The notes: a model not told the origin generated them from the sequence alone. A stretch of DNA of 9,653 nt from Promethearchaeota archaeon (GCA_016839845.1 JAEOTL010000243.1:1-9653); one strand, 5' to 3'. Counted from the stretch's first letter, positions 1 to 6,735 are shown. Translations and numbers: made by a program.

Positions 1-93
1 GAGAAAATTAAAATTATAGCTCTTGAGTGTTTAGGTCTAATAAAATAATAATCGGACATTTTTTTTTATAATTTTTAGAATCGAGTTTCATTC

Positions 94-483
94 TTAAAAT
101 TGATTTCTCTCTTCCCAAAGACTAATTAAATTTCCTTCAGTATCCTTAATTTGAGCCAAATAAGCAAAATCTGCTATTGGAACTTTAGTAAGAACTATTT
201 TTCCCCCATTGGTTTCAACTTTCTCAAGTGTACTGTCAATTGATTTTACTTTAATAAATATACTTGTCATCTGTTGTTCATAGGCACCCCGCTGAAGTAA
301 TCCTCCATTTATTCCACCAGGCTCAGTTGGTTGACCCATTTCATCAGTTGGTACTGTAGTAGCAAAATGATGATCCCCGTCCATACCCGTAGTCATAAAA
401 GTCCAAGCAAATGTCTTACTAAAGAATTCTTTGGCTCGGGACATATCATCTACGGGGAGATTAAAAAGATTTACACCGTCCAT
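94..483 (-). CDS. VOC-superfamily (glyoxalase/bleomycin-resistance fold) protein
   Basis: This small soluble protein has the vicinal-oxygen-chelate fold, of the COG3324 kind often annotated as 'lactoylglutathione lyase-related'; the true substrate is unknown. From the chosen start it is 129 residues. It begins with the typical first beta strand and helix (VNLFNLPVDDMSRAKEFF), followed by a 'F.W' strand, the hydrophobic second module (SIFIKVKSIDSTLEKV) and the C-terminal DTEGNLISLWEE, in which the Glu is the usual metal ligand position. The reading frame stays open to an ATG at 549, adding 22 residues (MRTFLISIYINSTILNEW...). I prefer the ATG at 483 because family members start one to three residues before this strand and because a TATA-like box at 552-566 would put transcription start below 549. 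It is the last gene of the GH4-transporter cluster, 96 bases after the transporter stop, so it may be co-transcribed or have its own promoter. Family assignment is firm; function is not. Confidence 0.82.
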   Translation of the reverse strand: MDGVNLFNLPVDDMSRAKEFFSKTFAWTFMTTGMDGDHHFATTVPTDEMGQPTEPGGINGGLLQRGAYEQQMTSIFIKVKSIDSTLEKVETNGGKIVLTKVPIADFAYLAQIKDTEGNLISLWEERNQF

Positions 484-551
484 TTTTTTTGCATCCCATT
501 CATTAAGTATAGTACTATTTATATATATCGATATTAAAAATGTTCTCATAA

Positions 552-566
552 TATAATATAAAAAGC
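552..566 (-). promoter_or_regulatory. Candidate TATA box of the VOC gene
   Basis: Read on the minus strand the sequence is CTTTTTATATTATAT, resembling an archaeal TATA element. Transcription would start roughly 25 bases further along, near 534. That is inside the longer reading frame but about 50 bases before the ATG at 483, which supports the shorter start. AT-rich DNA gives such matches by chance, so this is tentative. Confidence 0.3.
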
Positions 567-579
567 CTACAGCTCAGCT

Positions 580-1863
580 TTATTCTTTGATTAAAGTTTC
601 CTTAACCCGCAAAAAAAGTGGAATAGATGCGAAGAAAAAGATCGGTGCTAGCCAGAATAACCACGGAATTCCAAAAATAGTTGCTATGATACCTCCTGCT
701 AAAGATCCAATGATTTGAGACACAGTTTCAACAATGTTAAGTATTCCTGTAAACTTTCCGCGTTTTGTTTCAGGCAATAAGTCTTGAGCCCATGCACTAA
801 GGGGTGTTATTAAAGCTAATAAACCAATTAATACAAATGGGAAGAAAATTAATAACAATATTATATTTGTCGATGATCCGACCACAGTGAATGGCATCGG
901 TAAAAATCCAAGCCCTATAATTCCTATTATTAAGGGAAGATATTTTTTTCTACCATGTTTATCAACGATTTTACCTAGGTAAAGTGTTAGTATGAAAACT
1001 ATGGGGAAAGCGATTCCGATTATCAGTAATAATTCTAGGGTTGATGCCCCAATATCAAATATAAAGATAAAAAGAAAAGACATCACCGATCCCGTCCCAG
1101 TTTGAAAGACAACATAAGCTAGAGTCATTTTATAGAATTCTTTTTGAGTTTTCAATTCTTTCCAATTAAATGTTTGCTTAAGCTCTTGAAAAAATTTCTT
1201 TTTCTCAGGGAGTTGGTATTCGGATGATTCTTTTATTAATAAGAACCCTATGATGCTAACGATTATAAAAATGATCCCCCCAATAGATAGCAAGAAGAAA
1301 TGTCCCCCTTGAGGAATAATGGTCCCCGTAGCACCCGGACGTGGATCGGGAATTCCGAATAATTCATTCCCAAGTAATAAAAAGACTACTCCTGATAATA
1401 ATCCTATATAACTTACCATGTTAATAATTCCATTTGCTCTTCCCCTCTTTTCTACCTCTACGGTGTCCGGGATAAGTGATCTTTCCGCAACTAAATACGC
1501 ATTTGAAGCAATTCCGATAATGACAATGTCTAATATTAAACATAAATAATAGTTTTGTGATAAACCAAAAAGTGTCATTCCGATTCCTGCAATGATTCCC
1601 AAAAGTAAATACAAACGCCTTCTACCGTACTTTGACCTTGTGTTATCACTGATTATCCCCCATACAAACATCATGATTAGACCCATTGTTGCAGATAGGG
1701 AAACCATTACCGAAATGTATATTTCTGGCAAAAATAACACATGATCTAAATATGTGTTAAAATAGTTTTGCTCAAAAAAGAAGAATATTCTATCTCCAAC
1801 AAAGAGCATCCCGATGAGTATTACTTGTCGTAGAAGGATTTTATTAAATGTCTTTTCTTTCAT
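580..1863 (-). CDS. MFS transporter, GPH (glycoside-pentoside-hexuronide:cation symporter)-like
   Basis: This 427-residue, roughly 12-helix membrane protein belongs to the major facilitator superfamily, most like the GPH/MelB and SLC45-type sugar:cation symporters, and probably imports a glycoside or uronide with H+ or Na+. Two MFS 'motif A' loops are visible: G69-I-I-S-D73...Y-G80-R-R-R83 between helices 2 and 3, and G297-K-I-V-D301-K-H-G-R-K-K307 at the equivalent place in the second half. The inverted halves also share an 'lP(D/E)T....RG...GI' segment (about residues 131-146 and 363-374), a sign of the MFS internal duplication. A charged cytoplasmic loop lies at 211-245. Length is normal for the family. 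The gene starts 45 bases after the GH4 gene, so the two are very likely one transcript, which suggests that the imported solute is the GH4 substrate. There is no Shine-Dalgarno sequence before the ATG. The substrate cannot be read from the sequence. Confidence 0.88.
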   Translation of the reverse strand: MKEKTFNKILLRQVILIGMLFVGDRIFFFFEQNYFNTYLDHVLFLPEIYISVMVSLSATMGLIMMFVWGIISDNTRSKYGRRRLYLLLGIIAGIGMTLFGLSQNYYLCLILDIVIIGIASNAYLVAERSLIPDTVEVEKRGRANGIINMVSYIGLLSGVVFLLLGNELFGIPDPRPGATGTIIPQGGHFFLLSIGGIIFIIVSIIGFLLIKESSEYQLPEKKKFFQELKQTFNWKELKTQKEFYKMTLAYVVFQTGTGSVMSFLFIFIFDIGASTLELLLIIGIAFPIVFILTLYLGKIVDKHGRKKYLPLIIGIIGLGFLPMPFTVVGSSTNIILLLIFFPFVLIGLLALITPLSAWAQDLLPETKRGKFTGILNIVETVSQIIGSLAGGIIATIFGIPWLFWLAPIFFFASIPLFLRVKETLIKE

Positions 1864-1908
1864 TATAATAACACTTTTTCGAATCTGTATTATAATATCC
1901 TGCGAAAT

Positions 1909-3234
1909 TTATTTAAAATTAGGTAAATATTGTTTTTGTACTTCCATCATCTCATTATATACTGCTTCAGCCATTTCAAAACTTCCACAATTCACATCAA
2001 CCGCCAAACAATCGATTGCTAATTGTTTTGATTCTTGTAAAATAGCCTCAACACATAAGTCTTGAATAGACGCTTCTATCCGTAAGAGTGCGGTAACATT
2101 CTTAGGGATATGCCCCAATTTTACTCCATGAATACCTTCTTTATTAACCGTTCCAGAGCACTCGATCACTAAATCTTGAGGCAAATTTTCAATAATCCCT
2201 TCATTCAGAATATTTACAGCAATTTCATATGAATTACTATCCTGTAATATGGCTTCAATAATGGGAATTGCTCTCTCTCCTGACTGTCCTCGCGAAACTA
2301 AACCTTTTTCAGGATAACTTCCTTCCTTCAATAGGTTATAATATTTCTTTAAACGTTTATTCGTATTGATTTTTTGTTGTTCCATCATTGTAATCCAGTC
2401 AGTTAAATCTTGCTCTGTTGTATATTGAGAACCTATCTGTAAATATTCGCAAATATGGTTATCACCAACATAAGCAAACCATCCAAACTTTTTATATAAC
2501 TCCAATGTTAGATCCCCAAACATAAATCTATGTTTTTTGGGTGTAAAATACTCAAGACATTTTGAATTAAATTCGGGCATTAAATCTGCTCCCGAGTTTA
2601 ATTCTTTTAACCTAAACAAAAATGCAAAATGATTAAGTCCTCCAGTAATGAGCTGCATCTCTTTCAAATCCCTATTCATCATCGCTGGTAAGTGATACGC
2701 AGTTAAGAGCGCAATTTGGTGACAGAGACCAACTACTTTCAATTTTGGAAGTGCCCTTTTTAAGGCTAGACAGATACGAGAAACGGGATTTGAATAATTT
2801 ATGAAAACAGCATCCGGGCAAATTCTTTGAACATCTTTGGCTATCTTAAGAATGTCAGGAATTTGACGGGCACTATGGAAGAATCCTCCAGGACCACCAT
2901 TCTCGGCCATCCTCTCAGTAGTTCCATATTTTTTTGGGATTGTGTTATCTTGCCAGCGCAACTCAAATCGATCCCCATGTTCAGTAGCATTTATTATAAA
3001 ATCTGCTCCTTGTAGAGCTTTTTCTCTATTTGATGAACATTCAATATTAAATTTATTACCAATTTTTCTATTGTCTTCTGAGACAACCTCAAAGACCATC
3101 TGTAATTTTTCTTTATCAATATCATGAAGTGTAATAGTAGATCCAGCCAAAATTTCACTTCGATTTAAGTCATTAAATGTTGGTGGACCAAAAGCAGCAC
3201 TCCCAGCCCCAATTAGAACGATTTTTGTATCCAT
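1909..3234 (-). CDS. Glycoside hydrolase family 4 (alpha-galactosidase/alpha-glucosidase/alpha-galacturonidase type)
   Basis: This 441-residue cytoplasmic enzyme is of family GH4, whose members cleave glycosides by an NAD+-dependent oxidation-elimination mechanism using a divalent metal (usually Mn2+). Seen in order: a Rossmann NAD-binding loop, VLIGAGSAAFGP (6-17); the acidic end of strand 2, TLHDID (35-40); ENGGPGGFFHSAR (111-123); NYSNPVSR (146-153), which contacts substrate and cofactor; C171-H172-Q173 and N201-H202, where C171 and H202 match the two protein metal ligands of the family; and GDNHICEY (257-264), which holds likely acid-base residues. Length is typical. The His after the metal-binding Cys favours the non-phosphorylated alpha-glycoside/uronide branch over the 6-phospho-glycosidases, which usually have Asn or Asp there. 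The fourth-residue context is CHQI rather than the CHSV or CHEV I associate with known subgroups, so specificity is open. It is the first gene of an operon with a sugar symporter. No Shine-Dalgarno sequence is seen, and a TATA-like box close to the ATG would give a very short leader. Confidence 0.9.
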   Translation of the reverse strand: MDTKIVLIGAGSAAFGPPTFNDLNRSEILAGSTITLHDIDKEKLQMVFEVVSEDNRKIGNKFNIECSSNREKALQGADFIINATEHGDRFELRWQDNTIPKKYGTTERMAENGGPGGFFHSARQIPDILKIAKDVQRICPDAVFINYSNPVSRICLALKRALPKLKVVGLCHQIALLTAYHLPAMMNRDLKEMQLITGGLNHFAFLFRLKELNSGADLMPEFNSKCLEYFTPKKHRFMFGDLTLELYKKFGWFAYVGDNHICEYLQIGSQYTTEQDLTDWITMMEQQKINTNKRLKKYYNLLKEGSYPEKGLVSRGQSGERAIPIIEAILQDSNSYEIAVNILNEGIIENLPQDLVIECSGTVNKEGIHGVKLGHIPKNVTALLRIEASIQDLCVEAILQESKQLAIDCLAVDVNCGSFEMAEAVYNEMMEVQKQYLPNFK

Positions 3235-3254
3235 TATACATCATCAAATGAGAA

Positions 3255-3266
3255 TAAAAACATAAA
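3255..3266 (-). promoter_or_regulatory. Candidate TATA box of the GH4-transporter operon
   Basis: On the minus strand this reads TTTATGTTTTTA, about 21-32 bases before the GH4 ATG, which would give an almost leaderless mRNA in keeping with the missing ribosome-binding site. A second TATA-like match, TTTTTATATTACC, at 3348-3360 would give a leader of about 95 bases that contains the hairpin at 3296-3333. The sequence alone does not choose between them. Confidence 0.25.
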
Positions 3267-3295
3267 CTTCATTAATTTCAATCTGGAAAAAATCT

Positions 3296-3333
3296 AGAAT
3301 ATTATCGAGTATTTATTACTCTCTGATAATTCT
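3296..3333. repeat. Interrupted inverted repeat upstream of the GH4 operon
   Basis: The left arm AGAA-(ta)-TTATC-GAG (3296-3309) can pair with the right arm CTC-(t)-GATAA-TTCT (3321-3333). This gives 12 base pairs with a two-base and a one-base bulge around an 11-base AT-rich loop. It lies 63 bases before the GH4 start, where an operator for a sugar-responsive regulator or a structured leader would be expected. No regulator gene is adjacent. Bulged stems arise by chance in AT-rich DNA. Confidence 0.35.
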
Positions 3334-3350
3334 ATTCCTTCACTAGAGGT

Positions 3351-3372
3351 AATATAAAAAGAAAAATAAAAT
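3351..3372 (-). terminator. T-rich archaeal-type terminator after the 301-residue protein
   Basis: In the direction of transcription, the stop codon at 3387-3389 is followed about 15 bases later by TATTTTATTTTTCTTTTTATATT, which contains runs of four to five T with no GC hairpin. Such T-tracts are typical archaeal transcription termination signals. The same bases hold a TATA-like string that could serve the next gene. Confidence 0.4.
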
Positions 3373-3386
3373 AGTTATTATAGAAA

Positions 3387-4292
3387 TTACCCAATTTCTA
3401 ATTCTTTAATCATGTTTCTTGAATTTCTTATATTTAATAGCGTAGAACAATTTTTAATACTCAAGATTTCAGACCACATATTTAGCTGTTGAGAATTATA
3501 GTCTGAGAGTTTTTTAGAATCTTTTAAATCCTTATAATAAGTTTCCATTCTATCTACATGGATTTTATTAAATGCTCCCTTATTCCTCAATGACTTATAA
3601 TCGTTGAAATCAATACCCCATTTATCTTTTATATCATTAATATTATCTTCTATTGAATTCTCTATAAGATAATTATTCCATAACTTATTATCAATAGGAG
3701 GAACGACTAAGATTGACATATTTCTATGTAATTTTCCATGAAGATTATCTTTTAAATAATCTCCGATTGAAATTTCAAAACCAAATAGTGATAAAAAAAT
3801 AATTTGTGGAATTATCTTTGAATATTGTTTAAGTTCTTTATGTAGTAATTGTGTATATTTTTCTACTTCATCTGTTAACTTTAGCAGCTGAATTAACTTT
3901 AACGGTCGTAGCTTTTTATTGGTAAAAACAAACGTAACTTTAAGATTAAAATTTTCTTTTTCTATGGTATCAGAATAATTATTTTCGGTTTTTCCCCTTG
4001 GTTTATTTAAATTATTTCTTAGGCTTTTTGAACCGGGGTTAGAATTCTGTTCTTCAGGTTCACTAGTAACAATTAAATCGGCAATTCTTTGTTTGAATTC
4101 ATCCTTAAAAGCAAAATTATGATTTCTAAACGTGGTAATAGAATCATCTTTTAACGTATTTATATTGTTCTCGATTAATTCTATATACGGATTATAAATT
4201 TTCTCCCACAGATCTGATGAACCGTCTATATCTAATAATGAGAAAGGGTAATTTCTTAAAATTTTAGTTTTACTTTCTGTTTGTATTGTCAT
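3387..4292 (-). CDS. Uncharacterised 301-residue protein
   Basis: I do not recognise this protein. It is soluble, with no signal peptide or clear membrane helix, and is rich in Asn, Lys, Ile and Leu. Three parts can be seen: an N-terminal helical segment (about 1-77; SLLDIDGSSDLWEKIYNPYIELIE); a polar, low-complexity and probably disordered stretch (78-113; rich in Asn, Ser, Glu, with PGSKS and KPRGK); and a C-terminal region (114-301) that opens with a beta strand (FNLKVTFVFTNK), then amphipathic helices (LRPLKLIQLLKLTDEVEKYTQ), a hydrophobic segment (IIPQIIFLSLFGFEISIGDYL), a strand-like MSILVVPPID (192-201) and a charged helical tail. No catalytic motif is evident. Start choice: an ATG at 4292 with AAAGGTC (4302-4308) about ten bases before it, a weak Shine-Dalgarno-like element. 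It stands alone between a 474-base gap and the GH4 operon, so context gives no role. Being an uninterrupted 301-codon frame, it is most likely a real gene. Confidence 0.7.
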   Translation of the reverse strand: MTIQTESKTKILRNYPFSLLDIDGSSDLWEKIYNPYIELIENNINTLKDDSITTFRNHNFAFKDEFKQRIADLIVTSEPEEQNSNPGSKSLRNNLNKPRGKTENNYSDTIEKENFNLKVTFVFTNKKLRPLKLIQLLKLTDEVEKYTQLLHKELKQYSKIIPQIIFLSLFGFEISIGDYLKDNLHGKLHRNMSILVVPPIDNKLWNNYLIENSIEDNINDIKDKWGIDFNDYKSLRNKGAFNKIHVDRMETYYKDLKDSKKLSDYNSQQLNMWSEILSIKNCSTLLNIRNSRNMIKELEIG

Positions 4293-4437
4293 TGATTTTA
4301 GACCTTTTTTCTATTTTAGGTTAAGTAAATAGAGAAAATCTGGTTAGTTTTTAGAAAAATCCCTCTATTTCCTTGATAATTTATTGTTGTTTGAGCGACT
4401 ATCCCTTACTAATCTCATAAAATCATTAAGAACGATA

Positions 4438-4458
4438 AAGCTACATGAGATGTAGTTT
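4438..4458. repeat. Short perfect hairpin in the intergenic stretch
   Basis: AAGCTACAT and ATGTAGTTT flank a three-base GAG loop, giving nine pairs including one G-T wobble; the core CTACAT/ATGTAG is exact. It is not followed by a T-tract on either strand, so it is not an obvious intrinsic terminator. An operator or a small RNA stem is possible. Confidence 0.35.
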
Positions 4459-4575
4459 AAAAACAAATCTAAAATTTTAAGATTTTAAGGTTCTCAAATT
4501 ATTTTAGGTGTCTGTATTAATAGAGGTAAAAATGATATTTATATTTATCTTTAAATAAATGCAAATCCTTAAAAC

Positions 4576-4618
4576 TCAGCAGAATTAATATTTTCTCCTT
4601 TTTTAAATTAATTGCTGA
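4576..4618. repeat. Imperfect inverted repeat in the intergenic stretch
   Basis: TCAGCA-(ga)-ATTAAT (4576-4589) pairs with ATTAAT-TGCTGA (4607-4618). This is 12 pairs with a two-base bulge and a 17-base pyrimidine-rich loop. The CAGCA/TGCTG part gives it more weight than a purely A/T match. It lies about 150 bases past the end of the methyltransferase gene. Its role is unknown. Confidence 0.35.
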
Positions 4619-4766
4619 AATTCTTTTTAATTTAACCTCTTAATATCTGCATTTCTGAGCAAAAGATCTAGATTTTTAAAAAGATTTATAATCTGGATTA
4701 ATTATTAAAAGAAAGAGTTCCCAAAATTCTGTTTTTTGACTTTTAATAGGATAAGGAATTTTTTCC

Positions 4767-5381
4767 TTAATACTTCTTCTTAACTATATAATCGAGAATA
4801 CAAGTACGTCCGGTATTGAAATATTTACCTTTAAGAATAATTCTTTTCTCTTTGTAAAGAATCTCAAAATTAGTGAAAAATTCATCGGGTTCTTCATCCT
4901 CATAATAACTGTGAACATACTCTCTTTCTCCATGTTTATCAATAATTTCTCCTGGATTAGTTTCTTTGGTTTTATCAAAATGCTCATCGTCTTTTGAAAG
5001 AAAGTTCAGATAACATATACCTCCTTTCATTAGAACACGGTACATTTCATTAATGGCAATTCTGGTTTCAGTCTTGCTCAAATGTACCAAAGAAAGATAA
5101 GAATAGACATAGCCAAAAAAATTTGATTCAAAAGGGATTTCTTTCATATCGGCTTTAATGATATTTAATTTGATTTTGTTCTTCTTGCAATATTCTTCAG
5201 CTTCTTTAATTTGGTCATCAGAAATATCAATTCCGTATGATTCAAAACCGTTCGCATGAAACAAGGCAAGTTTAGGATCAGAGCCACCCGCACCACAATC
5301 CAATATTCTCTTTCTTACAGGATTCGATTCAGTGAACCTGAGAAAATTATACAATGAAGATGGATAAAATCTTTTTATCAT
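4767..5381 (-). CDS. Class I SAM-dependent methyltransferase (Methyltransf_11/25 type)
   Basis: This 204-residue soluble protein transfers a methyl group from S-adenosylmethionine to an unknown small molecule or macromolecule. The Rossmann-like fold is clear: motif I ILDCGAGG (26-33) binds the cofactor; the acidic residue after strand 2 is D52 in YGIDIS (49-54), which would hold the ribose hydroxyls; D78 in IIKADMKEIPF (74-84) would contact adenine; YVYSYLSLVHL (91-101) is strand 4; and MYRVLMKGGICYLNF (113-127) is the usual 'R.LkpGG' strand 5. The C-terminal 75 residues, which normally shape the acceptor site, contain a very acidic segment (YYEDEEPDEFF, 159-169) and suggest no particular substrate. 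The protein is short but complete. No Shine-Dalgarno sequence precedes the ATG, and a TATA-like box lies about 45-60 bases upstream. It follows the dehydrogenase gene on the same strand with 75 bases between, but a terminator there makes separate transcription likely. Confidence 0.88.
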   Translation of the reverse strand: MIKRFYPSSLYNFLRFTESNPVRKRILDCGAGGSDPKLALFHANGFESYGIDISDDQIKEAEEYCKKNKIKLNIIKADMKEIPFESNFFGYVYSYLSLVHLSKTETRIAINEMYRVLMKGGICYLNFLSKDDEHFDKTKETNPGEIIDKHGEREYVHSYYEDEEPDEFFTNFEILYKEKRIILKGKYFNTGRTCILDYIVKKKY

Positions 5382-5417
5382 TTCTTGTATTCTTGGGTTT
5401 TTGTATACTAATTAAAT

Positions 5418-5440
5418 GAAATAAAAAAAATAAATATAGA
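5418..5440 (-). terminator. T-rich terminator of the dehydrogenase gene, overlapping a promoter-like box
   Basis: Downstream of the stop codon at 5457-5459 the minus strand reads TATATTTATTTTTTTTATTT, with an eight-T run at 5423-5430. This is a good archaeal-type termination tract. The same region contains TATATTTA (about 5431-5438), positioned 50-57 bases before the methyltransferase ATG, where a TATA box with a leader of roughly 25 bases would fit. One short sequence may therefore end one transcript and start the next. Confidence 0.5.
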
Positions 5441-5456
5441 ATTTAAACAAATTATT

Positions 5457-6647
5457 TTATTGATAACCTTTCCACTTTTCTTCAAGATTGGGATCTTGTA
5501 GGGTTTCCATTATGTACTTCGCAAATTCTTCTCCCGTAGCTCCAGTATCTCTGCCAGTTAACACAATTTTCTTTTCATATTGAGAACAGATATCCAGTGC
5601 CATCTCGAGCTTCTGAGATTTTTCTGTGTATCCTATATGGTTCATAAGTAGTGCAGCAGCTTTTATGATACTTGATGGGTCCGCATATTGGGCTCTCCCC
5701 TCATCCACCATCCGAGGAGCAGAGCCATGAATTGCTTCAAACATTGCATATTGTTTACCGATATTTGCACTTCCCGCTGTTCCCACACCGCCTTGAAGTT
5801 GAGCCGCTTCATCGGTTATGATATCACCATAAAGATTTGGTGCGACAAAGACTTTAAAATCCTTTTGGCGTGCTGGGTCAACAAGTTTAGCCGTTGCAAT
5901 GTCAATATACCAATCATCCCATTTTACCTGTGGATATTCTTTTGCGATCTCCCCTGCTATTGCAAGAAATTTCCCATCTGTTGCTTTTACGACATTAGCT
6001 TTAGTTACAACTGAAACACGATTAATATTATTTTTCGCAGCATAATCGAATGCTAAACGTATGATTCTGTTAGATCCCTGAGTAGTAATAACTTTGAAAT
6101 CAATAGAAAGATCATCTGTGACATTAATTCCTTTAGATCCTAATATATATGCCCCTTCGGTGTTCTCCCGGAAAAAAATCCAATCTATTCCTAATTCAGG
6201 AACTTTCACAGGTCGAACATTTGCAAATAAATCTAATTCTCTCCTCATTGTTACATTTGCGCTTTCAATATTAGGCCACTTATCACCTTTACGGGGTGTT
6301 GTTGTCGGACCTTTTAAAATGACGTGGCATTTCTTAAGTTCTACTAAAACATCGTCAGGGATTGCTTTCATCACTTTGGCCCGATTTTCTATGGTTAAAC
6401 CCTCAATTACCTTAAACTCTATTGCCCCACTTTCAGCTTCTTTTTTTAATAAAAATTCTATGATTGATTGTGCATGTTTCGTAATATAGGGGCCAATTCC
6501 ATCCCCCCCACAGAGCCCAATGATAATTGGTTTCAAAGTAGAATAATCCGTCCAATCCCCCGCTTTTTTCATTCGTTCCACGCGTTCTAATTGTTCAGTA
6601 ACAAGCTTTTCAAAATGGTTTTTCGCATTCTCCACAATATCATTCAT
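5457..6647 (-). CDS. Isocitrate/isopropylmalate dehydrogenase family; probably NAD(P)-isocitrate dehydrogenase
   Basis: This 396-residue cytoplasmic beta-decarboxylating dehydrogenase most likely converts isocitrate to 2-oxoglutarate and CO2. Visible landmarks are GGDGIGP (47-53), KGPTTTP (112-118), and the substrate loop S129-A-N131...R135...R145 in ANVTMRRELDLFANVRP, which keeps the spacing of E. coli isocitrate dehydrogenase S113, N115, R119 and R129. Then come RENTEGAY (160-167; R160 and catalytic Y167), TKAN with catalytic K216, D249 in the subunit-shared metal site, NLYGDIITDEAAQLQGG (271-287; metal-site D275 and D279) and HGSAP (307-311). The Ser/Asn loop argues for isocitrate rather than isopropylmalate, though homoisocitrate remains possible. 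After HGSAP comes R312-M313, where E. coli has Lys-Tyr (NADP) and NAD enzymes usually have Asp-Ile; the basic residue leans to NADP, but weakly. An extra ~38-residue helical N-terminus precedes the catalytic domain. A Shine-Dalgarno-like GAGGG lies eight bases before the ATG. No other TCA gene is nearby. Confidence 0.9.
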   Translation of the reverse strand: MNDIVENAKNHFEKLVTEQLERVERMKKAGDWTDYSTLKPIIIGLCGGDGIGPYITKHAQSIIEFLLKKEAESGAIEFKVIEGLTIENRAKVMKAIPDDVLVELKKCHVILKGPTTTPRKGDKWPNIESANVTMRRELDLFANVRPVKVPELGIDWIFFRENTEGAYILGSKGINVTDDLSIDFKVITTQGSNRIIRLAFDYAAKNNINRVSVVTKANVVKATDGKFLAIAGEIAKEYPQVKWDDWYIDIATAKLVDPARQKDFKVFVAPNLYGDIITDEAAQLQGGVGTAGSANIGKQYAMFEAIHGSAPRMVDEGRAQYADPSSIIKAAALLMNHIGYTEKSQKLEMALDICSQYEKKIVLTGRDTGATGEEFAKYIMETLQDPNLEEKWKGYQ

Positions 6648-6654
6648 CTTAATT

Positions 6655-6661
6655 TCCCTCT
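6655..6661 (-). promoter_or_regulatory. Ribosome-binding site of the dehydrogenase gene
   Basis: On the minus strand AGAGGGA ends seven or eight bases before the ATG at 6647. It is the clearest Shine-Dalgarno-like element in the window, fixes the start codon, and sets this gene apart from neighbours that lack one. Confidence 0.6.
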
Positions 6662-6735
6662 AAATTTTGAAATTAGTTTTTTATTTAGATTGCTATATCT
6701 TGGCATTCATAACTTCGTTTTTAAAATTAATTCTT

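Larger units (their letters stand above)
4293..4766. other. Gene-free AT-rich intergenic stretch (474 bases)
   Basis: No credible coding frame, tRNA or repeat array is seen here. The end near 4293-4345 should hold the promoter of the 301-residue protein; a TATA-like CTATTTACTT on the minus strand lies at about 4326-4335. The end near 4767 should hold the 3' end of the methyltransferase transcript; a pyrimidine-rich CTCTTTCTTTT on the minus strand near 4707-4717 may act as its terminator. Between them are two hairpins listed separately. The stretch could hide a small non-coding RNA, but nothing identifies one. Confidence 0.5.

Noticed and set aside
57..80. T-rich run at the left edge as a terminator
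   Set aside because: It would act only on plus-strand transcripts, and no plus-strand gene ends there; for the minus-strand VOC gene it is an A-rich tract.
331..537. Plus-strand open frame opposite the VOC gene
   Set aside because: It lies wholly antisense to a gene with clear family motifs, has no domain and no promoter; a shadow frame.
3284..3296. Possible shared motif C(C/T)AGATTTT upstream of several genes (3284-3296, 4332-4343, 6797-6810)
   Set aside because: The same string also occurs inside the permease gene near 8518 and mid-intergenic near 4668, so it is not specific to promoters and is cheap in AT-rich DNA.
4752..4769. TAAGGAA-TTTT-TTCCTTA inverted repeat overlapping the methyltransferase stop codon
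   Set aside because: It is a neat 7-bp stem but no T-tract follows it in the direction of transcription, and it overlaps the stop codon, so a terminator call is not supported.
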